A DNA stretch of 64,000 nucleotides from Apteryx mantelli (taxonomy: Eukaryota > Chordata > Aves > Apterygiformes > Apterygidae): positions 9,813,501 through 9,877,500 of the forward strand of contig NC_089981.1 of NCBI RefSeq assembly GCF_036417845.1. Reading direction: 5' to 3'. The notes beneath the pieces are model-generated. The model had not been told where the DNA came from. It made no database searches and saw only the letters and a list, made by a program, of their open reading frames with translations. This document shows, piece after piece, positions 13,983 through 24,920 of the stretch (position 1 is the first letter of the stretch; the number at the start of each line of letters is the position of its first letter). The position numbers were made by a program, and so were the translations under genes.

Positions 13983-13998
13983 CCCCCCCCCCCCCCCC
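13983..13998. repeat. Poly(C) tract of 16
   Basis: Uninterrupted run of 16 C on the plus strand. It is a G-tract on the other strand, and its length in an assembly is error-prone. Confidence 0.9.
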
Positions 13999-15303
13999 AA
14001 TAAGGACTGGATTATTTACCAGATTTGCTTATACACCCTTGATCTCCAGATGTCCATACACACATATAGAAGCTCCCTCGTTAACCAGATAAAAGCCTGT
14101 TCAGATCTCCTTCTTTTTCAGAGTGCTGGGTATTACCAAGAGTGGAATAAATCCAAATCTTCTCAACATTTTGGAAAGAGACCATCTCTGTTATACAAAA
14201 CAGAAATAACAGAGATAAAGTCTGTTTCTATTTAAAAGTAGACTGAAATTTAGCAAAACATCATTTCAGGACAATGTGGAACTAGAAGGTTACAGTCTAG
14301 GAATCCTAGAATAGCCTCATTTTCACACGTGTTCTTTGTGGCTTGTATGTCCAATTCATTGATAGAATTGATACAGCAGCAGCAGATTGTAGTGATGTAT
14401 TGTTCCGTGCAAACAAATTGCAGTTACTTACCTTTGGTTTAATAAAGACATGATAAGTGAAAATGGATATGAATTTAACTCTTTTCATAGTCGTGGAGTT
14501 TAAGTGCAGCTGACATCTACTCTGGAATATCATTGTAATCCCATGCAGACAAATGCATTTGAAACCTTATTTTCCCCAGAGATGCTGACCATCCATTTCT
14601 GTCTTCACAGGTAACTTTGTATATCCTGCACACCTTCAAAAGTCAGCTCATGAATTCATACGTCCATGTACCTACTAGTCAGACAGTCAGTTTGTTATGA
14701 GTGTGAATGGAGCTTGGTTTGGTGCAGGAACGAGCAGAATTAATCAAAGAGTGTTTTCTATCAGACATTTGTCTAGTAGAATGCCATCAAGTTGACTGGA
14801 AAGAGTTGGAATCCAACCAGTGGACTTTAATATCTTTTTCTGAATAAAAAAAAAAATATTAGTATCACAGTTATAAATATGGCAGTGAAGGAATAGTTGG
14901 TTTATTTGTAATAAATCTGGAGTAGCTCTACATGCATATGGCTGCTTATGGAATTCATCTCACCTAGAGATATACCTTTAAGCATGCCTTCGTTTCTGTC
15001 TTCCATCTTAGTTTCTTCTCAATAGGGAGGTGGAGGGAAAAAAAGTAACAGGTGTTTTTATAGAATGGTTCATGTGAGTATCTTAGACATCTGCTACATG
15101 ATGAGATGAGTTATGCCATAGAAGTGCCCATTTTTCCTTCCTTTTCCCTATTCAGGATGTGTAGAATGATAAGCTCAGGAGGCTGCAGCCAGGGCCTGTC
15201 CCTCTGGCCCTGAGCCAGGTGGGCAGAGAAGACCTGGAGATGGTAGCTGAGTTCAACCAAGAGTCCAGATGACCAGGAGAGTTCCTGGTGATGAAGCAGG
15301 TAT

Positions 15304-15470
15304 GAGGTCAAGCTGAGAAGTCAGCCTGCGGGTCAGAGTCAGGATCAGGCCTGGTGAGGGTAACCAGGGACAGAGAGAGTCCAGTGCCTACTGGGCAGGC
15401 CCAAAGTGACAAGATAGGTCCAGGGTCAAGCTGGGAAGTCAGTCCACAGGGCAGGGTCCAGAGCAATGGA
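15304..15470. repeat. Two diverged copies of a ~119-bp unit
   Basis: The phrase 'GGTCAAGCTGAGAAGTCAGC' at about 15306 recurs in altered form at about 15424, with a similar 'GGTCAGAGTCAGGATCAG' / 'GGCAGGGTCCAGAGCAA' continuation. This looks like the remnant of a tandem repeat leading into the GAGCT microsatellite. Confidence 0.5.
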
Positions 15471-15480
15471 GTCTGCGTGC

Positions 15481-15521
15481 TGAGCTGAGCTGAGCTGAGC
15501 TGAGCTGAGCTGAGCTGAGCT
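15481..15521. repeat. (TGAGC)8 pentanucleotide microsatellite
   Basis: Eight perfect TGAGC units in a row. Confidence 0.97.
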
Positions 15522-16109
15522 GGAGATCAGTGCTCCTCTAGGGAAGCTCAGACAGAAACTGAAGGCCCAGGGTTGAGCTTAAATGGGGCTCCTGGGCCCA
15601 TGGGCAGGAGGTGCAAGTGGATGCCTCAGGCGAGGATGATCAGGCCCATTAAGGCCTGTTAGTGCCTTCAGACCCTGGAAACAGTAGTAATTGAAATGCT
15701 CACTAGCATATGTAATGTTGATTTAAGAATTCAAAGAACTGGGAAATGTTACTACCTCTTTAAGATCTGTCAGAGACTATTTCTTCTGTTTCCAGTCTCA
15801 TTTAGCCTACTTCCCACTAACAGCTCTTGAACATTGATACGTATGTATTTACCATTATTAGACTGTGACTTAGTGGCATTCATAGTGCTCCAGCTTCACA
15901 CTGGAACAATCTAGGTAGATAATGTATGTTGCAGCTGGTTTGGGATAACACAGACAAGTGATTCCATTTCAGAATGGCATTTTGGGTGAAATCAGTATTG
16001 TCCTCGTTGACCAAAGGAAGTAAGCTGCTCACTGCTAGTGGGAGCATATGATCATGATCGGTTTTTGCCAGTTGTTCTCCAGAGTGTATCAAGACAAGAT
16101 TGCTTACCT
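15522..16109. other. Non-coding, upstream of the OR pseudogene
   Basis: No recognisable gene. Any 5' exon or promoter of the ancestral OR would lie here, but I cannot define it. Confidence 0.5.
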
Positions 16110-17005
16110 AATGTGAACAAATATCTGAGCAAAACGGCAGCAGAAAATTACACCACAGTAGCTGAGTTCCTCCTCCTAGATCTAATCAACAAGGCAGAAG
16201 CACAGCCCACTCTCATTGTAATGCTTTTAATTATTTGTCTGATGACTGTAGTTGGAAATCTGGGCTTGACCGCATTGATAAGGATTGTCTCCCCAAACCA
16301 CCCTCCCAAATAGCTTTTCCTTAGCCATTTGGCAGTCTTAGACCTCTGCTGCTCAGTCATCACCCCCAGGACGGTGGCCAGTCTCTTAGCAGAGAGCAAA
16401 GCTGTCTCATTTGGTGGCTGTGCTGCCCAGATGTACTGTTTCTCTACATTTTGCACCAACGAATGTTTCATTCTGGCTGTGATGGCATATGACCAGCTGG
16501 AAACCACTGCTATACAAAGCTGTCATGTCATGAAGCCTCAGCATCCAGCTGTGACTTGGTTCTTACTCTTGTGGGTCTCTAATCTCGATGATACACAGCA
16601 GCTGTGCCTTTTGGGTGTCCTTCTGCCATTCCAGCACCACCAGTCACTTCTGTGGTGTGGTACCCCTGATCTGTGGTATCTCCTGCTCTGACATCAGGGT
16701 TAACAAGATCATCCTCGCAGCATTTTGCATCTTAGGTGACATCTTTGTCATACTGCAGGTACGCATTTTGCTACATCTACATCATCTCTGCCATCCTGAG
16801 GTGCCACTCCAGCGAGGGAAGACCCAAAGCCTTCTCCACCTGTGCACTTGATATTTTTTGCCATATCCTTTGGCACTCCAGCTACACACCCCAGAGCTCT
16901 GGCTCCTTGCCTGACCAAGACCAGGTGATATCTGTGTTTTATACAATGGTAAGCCCCACAGTCTGCAGCTTGAGGACCAAGGAGGTCCTCAAAATGAGGC
17001 ACTGA
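16110..17005 (+). pseudogene. Olfactory receptor pseudogene (class II, family 5/8/9-like)
   Basis: OR landmarks appear in order across broken frames: 'ENYTTVAEFLLL' (N-terminus), 'VVGNLGL' (TM1), 'LFLSHLAVLDLC' (TM2), 'ESKAVSFGGCAAQMY' (TM3 start, conserved Cys), 'LAVMAYD' (end of TM3), 'CSDIRVN' (TM5), 'CHSSEGRPKAFSTCA' (TM6 start) and 'SLRTKEV' (C-terminus). A TAG at 16311-16313 replaces the Tyr of the PMYF motif without shifting frame. The DRY motif reads D-Q, the stretch after it is scrambled, and frameshifts lie near 16590 and 16755. The C-terminal frame stops at 17003-17005. Functional ORs are single-coding-exon odorant receptors of about 310 aa; this one cannot make a seven-TM protein. 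Confidence 0.9.
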
Positions 17006-20000
17006 ACGGACTGCTACATGGAGAAAATTGTTTGTCAGTCAATAAAACCTCCAAAGGAGTTGGAACAGGTGCTTAAAAAAGTAAAATGATGAGTACAGCT
17101 GTTCATGGATGAATTTATTCTGAAATAATTGCTCGTTATGCAACAGAAGTAGGAGAAAAGTGAATGCAGAAGTGAAGGAAGAAATAACTGTAATATTAAA
17201 GACTTTTCTGTAATAGCAAGAGCTACAGCTTTACTGTGAGAAAGTACAATTGTGACACTTTTGAAGGCCATTAGTTTCACCTAAGTTTTTACTTTCAAGT
17301 TTGATGCCTTGAAGATATCCCAGCTTTGATTTCAACTGTTGTTAACTAGTACCAGTTCAGCAGTATCGCTTCCATGTTCTGTTTCCATTCCCTTACCTCA
17401 TACATCCTTGTAGTCTTTTTTTTCCTGACTCACAGTCAGGCTAAAAATGAGACTGGGATTCATCTAACCTAAGTTTAGAGTTCTGTTAATGAGCTGCCAA
17501 AGCATAAACCAAACTTGTAGGCTCTTTCTATAGCTCATGAAGGCAAATAAAAGTCTGTTTGCCTCCATAGTTTGATCACACCTGTCTCTGTCTCCCTTGA
17601 AAGGTCTATATTTATATCTATGAATTACAGGAAGAGTGTAGAGTGGCCAGCTCAGGTTTATGGAATTATTTCAAGTCCACGTTAATGCAGCTTAATGCTG
17701 CCCTGAGTTCTGGTTTTGGATCACATTCCATCTGACTCAGGGAGCTGCCTTGTAGAGAACAAAAAGCCACTGGCTTCAGTAGGGAAAGACTTCAGTCTCA
17801 GCTGCTTTGGCCATGGAAGTAGCACAGAGAAGGAAACGGAACTTGCTATAACACTGCCTCAATACACAGAGTTGTTAGACAAATGGGTGTAAGACCATTT
17901 TTCCCTATCCTTAGGAAGGACTGCAAGTAAAGGTCCCATAAAAAGCTACACTCCCTCTCACTGGGGGTCATCACTCAGAGCAACCCATTCTGCCCATCCT
18001 GAACCACTTAGCCCCCTTAATGTGTAAACGTAGTGTCTGAGGAAGAAATATGTTTCACTCTTCCATATCCATAGCTTTATCATTAAGACTGACAGGTGTT
18101 ATTAAACAATAACCAGTCAGTTCCCAGAGCAACTCTGGCAGCATCTAGAAGTACAAATTTTCTGCAAGCAAACATTTTCATGCTTCCTAGAATACCATGG
18201 AGGTTTCAGATATTCCTGACTAAACTGTGAGAGAGGACTGCAGGAAAGAAAGATAAATAACCCAGACAAGCAATACCTGTTGATCCACTTTTAACCCAGC
18301 TATCTCCTGAACACCACGGCTTTCTCATAGTCTAGACGAGAACTCCGGAAGCCATTACATTGCCAGTCTAATGCAGTCTGGAAGAGGACTCGGTCCAATG
18401 CAAATACATTGCAGACCTCATGGTGCAGCCCAAAGAGACGAGCTTCCCTCACTCATCATCTTACACATGGCACTGCACATTCATTGTCCCGGGAGTCGCC
18501 CCCACTCCACAACACGAGCAGCCACTGTAAGCACAGTCTAACCAAGGCTGCGTTACCTGGGACATTTCTGCCTGCCTAAGCCCCGCTGATGACTTTCGCT
18601 GCTAGGGACAGTCAGAGCAGATCACTCTTCAGCTGAGTAATCCAATTCAGCTCTCCGCTCTGAAGGCCAACAGTTTGTCGAACAACCTCTAAGCCCTCGA
18701 AGAAGCACAAGTAAGCTAGCTTTTCTGGCAGGTAGAGATGTCCTTAAACTCCTGCCAGAATCAGGGGAAGGGTCTTTGTTCATATGTCTCAAAGGCTCCT
18801 CAGCTTCCCAGAACAGCTGTCTTCATCATCTTATCGTAAAGTAATTTCAATAAGTGTCCAGTGATATTGCAAGAACAGGGAGAGAGGTTAATGGCAAACT
18901 GTTTACTAAAGCATGATATCTATGTCAACATCTTCCAATAGACCGTTATTTTTCTTTTCTTCAAAAGAGTTAATTATTCAAGGACCTTAGAAGAAAAATA
19001 TATGTGGGATTGGGTGCAAGTGCAAAGGCAGTGTTAAGGCAGAGGCACCAGAACTCTAAGCAAATCACCAGCGATTACCTACTTGAAGAATTTTCTACCT
19101 GCATTTGAAGAAAAATCTACCCCGATGGATGGACACAGAATCTGAGCCTGGATGGTCCACAGATGAACAGGTTATCACAGCAAAATATCTGCTCCACAGA
19201 TGAGCAGGCTGCCTGAAACTAGATGGTCCATGAGCCAAAGAGGTTATCTAACAAAGGGCACGAGTCCAAGGGTAGATGTGTTATTAGAGACAACAGGAGT
19301 CTTCTGTGGAAAAACCAGCTAACTGTGTATCAGGACTGTGCATTTTAATGAGAGGAAGAATTATCAAGTTTGATCACAATTAAAAACAGAGGTGGATTCA
19401 CATTCAGATGGCATTCCTAATGCTTAAACTCCACGGAGTTGCACTGCAGCTCTTCAGAGTCAGATAAGCAGAACTGATTCCTCTGATATCTTACACTGTA
19501 CTGCTATTTACATGAATATGGTCTTATTATTAAAAGAATTTATATTAAAGTTTGCAGTCTAAAGCTTTGTTAAGCTTTGTTTGTCAGTTGATAGGGACAG
19601 ACATGACGAGGGTTCACTGAATTTGCTAGGACACTTATGTCATCAGTTTCACTAGTAAAAAGTAGTAAGGGCAGGGAATGAGATGGGCATGTCCTATAAT
19701 CAATGACAACAAAGACACCCTTAGAGGATGATTCCCTCTGCTTATCACACTTATCTTAAGATGGGATGAATTGTCCTTTGAAGGTGATATTGCTCCCTTT
19801 GTCTATAGGGGGAGCCCAGAATAGATGTTGACTAGACCCCTAACCAAGGGTAGGGGAAAGTAATTCACAGAAAGATTCTTCATTACAGTGCATCTGCTGA
19901 GACTCCTAATTAAGGCCTGGTGTCTTGCAGGAGATCTAATTTACAGACATTAAACTGCATCGAGAGTCATAAATACACCAAGTACTTCAGTAACACCATT

Positions 20001-20357
20001 TTTCTGAAGAAAGAATTCTGAAGCGGCAAGCTGAGTGTTAGAATATCACATTTCATATTGAAGTTGTTTCTCAGCGTGTCACTCCACTAATGTTTCACAA
20101 CGCCCAGGCTGCAGGTCAGCTGCAACATACAGGGAAAAGAATGAGCTGTTGCTCCAAAGGCAGTACTGGATTGCGTAGTTCTGCAAACATCGAAGCAAAG
20201 AACATTTATCTGGGCATTTATCTGGAGCAGGGAGGGGCTCTGTTGCAAGTGTGAAGTCCTAAAGTTTTTCTCTTTAGATAAATCTTCTGATTTGTTTCGG
20301 TAAGATGTCTTTGAAGTGAAGAAGGAAGATACTCACTATTACGAAGGTACATGAAAT
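17006..20357. other. Non-coding between the OR pseudogene and the duplicated block
   Basis: No gene recognised. A GC-richer part (18.3-18.75 kb) has no sustained frame. Around 19.15-19.25 kb the phrase 'GGTCCACAGATGAACAGGTT' recurs two more times in altered form, a small decayed tandem repeat. The left edge of the duplication is at about 20358. Confidence 0.55.
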
Positions 20358-20487
20358 GTTTGTAGCTTTTGAAATAAGAGTTATTTCTGGGAACAATACG
20401 GCATAAAATATCTCGCACCTTCATGCAAGGAAGGTAGGCCTATTTCTTCATTTTAGAGATCAAAAAGATCATTTTCAATCTGCAGAT

Positions 20488-20552
20488 AGAATCATAGAAT
20501 CATTTAGGTTGGGAAGGATTTCTGGAGGTCATCAAGTCCAACCTCCTCCTCA
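20488..20552 (-). mobile_element. Short CR1 3' end
   Basis: 'AGAATCATAGAATCATTTAG' followed by 'GGTTGG', 'TCTGGAGGTCATCAAGTCCA' is the reverse complement of the CR1 3' terminal region. The same remnant is at 43188-43252 in copy B, so it predates the duplication. A newer CR1 landed against its inner end in copy A. Confidence 0.8.
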
Positions 20553-20555
20553 AAG

Positions 20556-21679
20556 TGCTGAGTTACGAGTGTTGAGGGAGCTGGTAGACGATATTGCAGA
20601 GCCACTCTCCATCATCTTTGAAAGGTCATGGAGAACAGGAGAGGTGCCTGAAGACTGGAAGAAAGCCATTGTCACCCTGTGTCTTTAAAAAGGGCAAGAA
20701 GGAGGACTCAGGCAACTACAGGCCAGTCAGCCTCACCTGCATCCCTGGAAAGGTGATGGAGCAGCTCATCCTGGAGGCCATCTCCAAGCATGTGGAGGAC
20801 AAGAAAGTGATCAGGAGTAGTCAGCATGGCTTCGCCAAGGGGAAATCATGCTTAACCAATCTGATAGCCTTCTGTGATGGAATGACTGGCTGGGTAGATG
20901 AGGGGAGAGCAGTGGATGTTGTCTCCCTTGACTTGAGGAAGGCTTTCGACACTGTCTCCCATAGCATCCTCATAGACAAGCTCAGGAAGTGTGGGTTAGA
21001 TGAGTGGACAGTGAGGTGGCTTGAGAACTGGCTGAATGGCAGAGCTCAGAGGGTTGTGATCAGCGGTGCGGAGTTTAGTTGGAGGCCTGTAGCTAGCAGT
21101 GTCCCTCAGGGGTCAGTCCTGGGTCCAGTCTTGTTCAACTTCTTCATCAATGACCTGGATGAAGGGACAGAGTGCACCCTCATCAAGTTTGCCGATGATA
21201 CAAAATTGGGAGGAGTGGCCCAGAGGGCTGTGCTGCCATTCAGAGAATCCTGGACATGCTGGAGAGGTGGGCAGAGAGGAACCTCCTGAAGTTCAAAAAA
21301 GGCAAGTGCAGGGTCCTGCACCTAGGGAGGAATAACCCCATGCAGCAGGACAGGTTGGGGGCAGACCTGCTGGAAAGCAGCTCTGTGGAGAAGGACCTGG
21401 GAGTGCTGGTGGACACCAAGTAAAGCCTGAGACAGCAATGTGCCAGGAAACACACACAGTTCCAGCTGAACATGAGGAAAACTTCTTCACTGTGAGGGTG
21501 ACAGAGCACTGGAACAGGTTGCCCAGAGAGGTTGTGGAGTCTCCTTCTCTGGAGATATTCAAAACCCGCCTGGACGCGATCCTATGCAACGTCCTCTAGG
21601 TGACCCAGCTTGAGCAGGGGGGTTGGACTAGATGATCTCCAGAGGTCCCTTCCAACCTCAACTATTCTGTGATTCTGTG
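20556..21679 (+). mobile_element. CR1 LINE insertion, 5'-truncated, with empty site in copy B
   Basis: The translation covers ORF2 reverse transcriptase: 'VLRELVDD' (with a frameshift near 20680), '[17 protein letters not shown]', '[17 protein letters not shown]', '[13 protein letters not shown]', '[12 protein letters not shown]' and the catalytic 'FADDTK' at about 21188-21205. Near 21452 it jumps to the C-terminal '[15 protein letters not shown]' coding region, an internal deletion of several hundred bases. It ends with the CR1 3' UTR and ATTCTGTG repeats. AAAG lies on both sides (20552-20555, 21680-21683), and copy B reads straight through with AGAG at 43252-43255. The first nine bases after the left AAAG are not CR1-like. 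It cannot move by itself. Confidence 0.92.
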
Positions 21680-21683
21680 AAAG

Positions 21684-22961
21684 CAGGTTCAGTCAGATCA
21701 GATTGCTCCGCCCGATCCAGCTGAATTTTAAATGTCAGCACAGATGGAGATTCTACAAATTCGCACCTAATCCAGAGTTTGATCACTCACGTTGGGGCAG
21801 GAGAGGGAAATTTCCTCCTTCAGTTTCCCAAGTAGTCCATGGAAGAGAGCAACCTCTTGATAGCAAGCTCATTGAAGCCCTTTTCTGAGAATTAACTGGG
21901 CTAGTTGCTGTGCTTTAGGGCAGAAAAGGTTGGGTAGGTTGGAGATAAACAACAGCCAGCTATGCAAAGATAACTCAGTGTCTAAAGGCAGTCTGGTCTT
22001 TTGTGCATCTAAGCAGGGTAAGCATTTTGCTCACTTAAACTGTGTACCTAACCATTATAGGCTGGTTTTAATCCTGCTGTCCGCTTCTTGAAAAGGGCAA
22101 GTACTTCTGAAGATTTGGCTCAAGGGGGGAATAAACTGGCTTGGTATCTACAGTATCTACTCTTGTCTTACTGGATAAAACAGATCAGTATTTCATTTGG
22201 TGACTCTTCCCAATTTATTCCTGAGCAGAAAATGGCCACTTTTCCTTGACAACAGGGATGCAAGCAAATGAGAAATCCTTTCTCAGCCAAACCTGGAGGA
22301 TCTTGTGGTATCTCCTCCTCTTTGGGAAGATGCAAAGCTGAGTTTTCCTGCTGCTGTTGCCATTTAGTGCCTGCCAGCATTTCATTCAAGAGAGGAAACT
22401 CTTACTTTTTTCTGCCTGGATGTGGATTTGTTATTTGTATGTTTACAAGTTGCAGTCCCAAAGGTCAGGGTGGTGGAGGTCCCTGTAATGAAGGCAGGTC
22501 TTAGCAAGTTGGCACAGCTGCAGCCTAACCATTATATTCCTATTTCAGCAAGGCTGAACAGGGGCTGCTTTGCCCTGTTAATGGACTTTGTGGCCCATAC
22601 TGAGCTCTAACTACCCTGCTACCAATGCCCGGGGGAGTTAGCTAATAGGCAAAAAATGTATTGGTGATTGCAATACAGGAAGAATGATGTCTGAACTAGT
22701 GTCAAGACCATGTATCTTCAGGAACAAGCGGGCCATTGCCCTTGGAGTGGGCCATTTGGATGATACTGTACACCCAACCGTGGCCACGAGTGAGGGGAGA
22801 AGAGTGCTCCATAGATGTCCTCAAGAAAAGCAGACTTTTTTCCTTAAAAAAGGCACACTAAAAGAGGTCACACAAAAACCATTGTAGTGCCAGACTAGGA
22901 CTGGTGTTTCACAGTGCTGCTGCTGCCTTTTGAATAAATTATTTTATCTTTCTGCGCTTTC
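21684..22961. other. Non-coding, shared with copy B
   Basis: Matches 43256-44831. Copy B has a 267-bp segment missing here (after about 22190) and an expanded 'CAGTATCTA' tract. Short frames conserved between copies reflect recent duplication rather than selection. Confidence 0.6.
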
Positions 22962-24920
22962 TTATCTCACCTGAAAATAGGAACTGTACTCCCTTGTTTC
23001 ACAAGTCATTTCAATGCATAATTAAAGAAGTCTAGTCAGAAGCTGTGATGAAAATGCTCTGTACTTCCTTGTGGCTACTGAGACAATCAATTGTGTGTTG
23101 CCAGTTTCCCATCACTTCTAGGTGTTAAACCAGTTTCCTGTCGGGAGATGATATGAGTGTGCTAGCAACATGCGTGAGAGGAATCACTGTGTGGCCATTG
23201 AGTTTATCCTCTCTGGACTAACAGAAAGCCAAGAGGTGAAGGTAACCCGCTTTTTTTAAGCACATTAATAGGGAATCTTGGAAGGATCATGTAGATGAAG
23301 GTTGATCCCCCGGCTTCACACACTGTGTACCTTTCCCTCAGTAACTTGGCTTCTGTGGATTTCTGTTACTCCTCAGCTATCTCCCCGAGGTTGCTGGTGA
23401 ACTCTTCAGCAGTGAGGAGAGCCATTTCAGTCAGTGCCTGTGCGGCACAGCTATTCACTTGTCTCCTCATGGCTAGTGCTGTGTGTCTCCTGCTGGCAGT
23501 AATGGCATATGACTGCATGTGGCTCTCTGTAACCCTCTCCTTTATGCAACTGTCATGTCCTCAAAAGCCTGTACACAGATGGTAATCATCTCCTGTTTCA
23601 TTGGCTTTGTCCACGCACTTGCGCAAACTATCTCCACCTTCACATTCTCTTTCTGTGACTTTGGTGTTATCGGTCATTATTTCTGTGACATCCCCCGAGG
23701 ATCCAGCTTTCATGCTCTGACACCTATAGCAAAGAGATGGTACTTCACATTTTTGGTGTGTTTCGTGGCATCTTCACATCTCTGGCAATTCTCATCTCCT
23801 CCATCTACCTCATCTCCACCACCCTGAGGATCCACTCCTCCAAGCGCAGATGCAAAGCCTTCTCCACCTCTGCTTCCCATCTGAGAGCTCTCTCCTTGTT
23901 TTATGGCAGCACCATTTTTATGTGCGGTAGCCCAACATCCAGCTACTCATTGGACTGAGATAAATGGGCCCCTCTGTTCTCTACAGTGGTGACTCCAGTG
24001 CTGAATCTTACCAGCTACAGCCTAAGGAATAAGGAGGTGAAGGATGCTCTGAGGAGAGTTTTAGGTCATATTAGAGAAACTTCAGCAGACTTGTTAGAAA
24101 GAGAACTTTGTTTGGGGAAAATTTATCAAAACCTTGGTACAAAGAGTAGGACTTCCAAGGAAGATTTGATCAGCTTCCAAGGGTGAGATTCAGAAAGGTA
24201 CTTAATTGTTAGAAGGGATTTTAGGTGGACTTTTAACTGGTTGTATCTGCAACTTCTATCTTGAAAGACTGTGTTCCTCTGCTGCTGAAAGCTGGAGGAA
24301 TCCTGACTCTTAACTTGCAAGTTCCAAGCACAAACAGGACTCCTGCCTGAGGAGTGCGTGGCACAGAATTGCAGTTCTCTGTTCTATTAGGAACGTTTGC
24401 TCATGTAGGAAAACCACCAGTCCGTGAAGATGAGAAAAAGCTTTCAGAGATATTCAAGAGGAGAAAAGAAATGTGATTTGAATTTATGGCCATTTCTGCT
24501 ACGTCTTCAGTATTTGAAAGGAGTAGCCTCTTCCAGTGCAACACACAGAACCTGAAGTTCTGGAAAGGAAATCTTGGAGAACACACACCCGTGTTTTTGC
24601 CCCCCAAACACTAGGGAAAGTAACTGTCCCTCTCCTGTTAAATCTCCCTCTTCTGTCACTCATTACTACCTCCTTTTTCCCCTTCTGCCTGGAAACATGA
24701 AAAAACTACAGAAATGCAGAAAAGATTGATTTCTAATTTTGCTACCATTGTGAAGTAACAAGAACTTATTCCTGCTTTTCATCTCCACATATCAGCAATC
24801 CACTTGAGGCAACTGAGTGAACTGGTAGTTATTTTAAGGACATTGGACATAATCTGAAAGTTAATCAAGCTGCAGTGTTCTTTCACTTAAAAGAATGACG
24901 GAATAAGATGGTGACTTGCC
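22962..24920. other. 1,959-bp segment present only in copy A
   Basis: Copy B joins the bases equivalent to 22961 and 24921 directly at 44831/44832. The segment contains an OR pseudogene and flanks. Only one matching base (C) is shared at the two ends, so a blunt deletion in B is the simplest reading. The part after the pseudogene (24.1-24.9 kb) shows no gene. Confidence 0.85.
23170..24080 (+). pseudogene. Olfactory receptor pseudogene (class II, family 5/8-like)
   Basis: Begins with an ATG and an OR-like N-terminus ('VAIEFILSGLTESQEV') that stops at 23257-23259, before TM1. TM1 is almost entirely lost ('GNLG' remnant). From about 23295, OR motifs return: 'SLSNLASVDFCYSSAISPRL' (TM2), 'SACAAQLF', 'LLAVMAYD' followed by Cys instead of Arg, then frameshifts near 23530 and 23740. 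The later part reads 'GVFRGIFTSLAILIS' (TM5), 'HSSKRRCKAFST' (TM6) and 'SYSLD' with a TGA at 23956-23958, then 'VTPVLNL' and 'SLRNKEVKDALRRVLG' (TM7 end and tail). Several independent lesions make it clearly dead. There is no counterpart in copy B. Confidence 0.9.

Larger units (their letters stand above)
10850..15303. other. Non-coding, AT-rich
   Basis: No gene recognised. Contains an A-run near 13650-13664, a 16-base C-run at 13983-13998, an A-run near 14846-14857 and the CTCF-like site listed separately. Confidence 0.6.
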
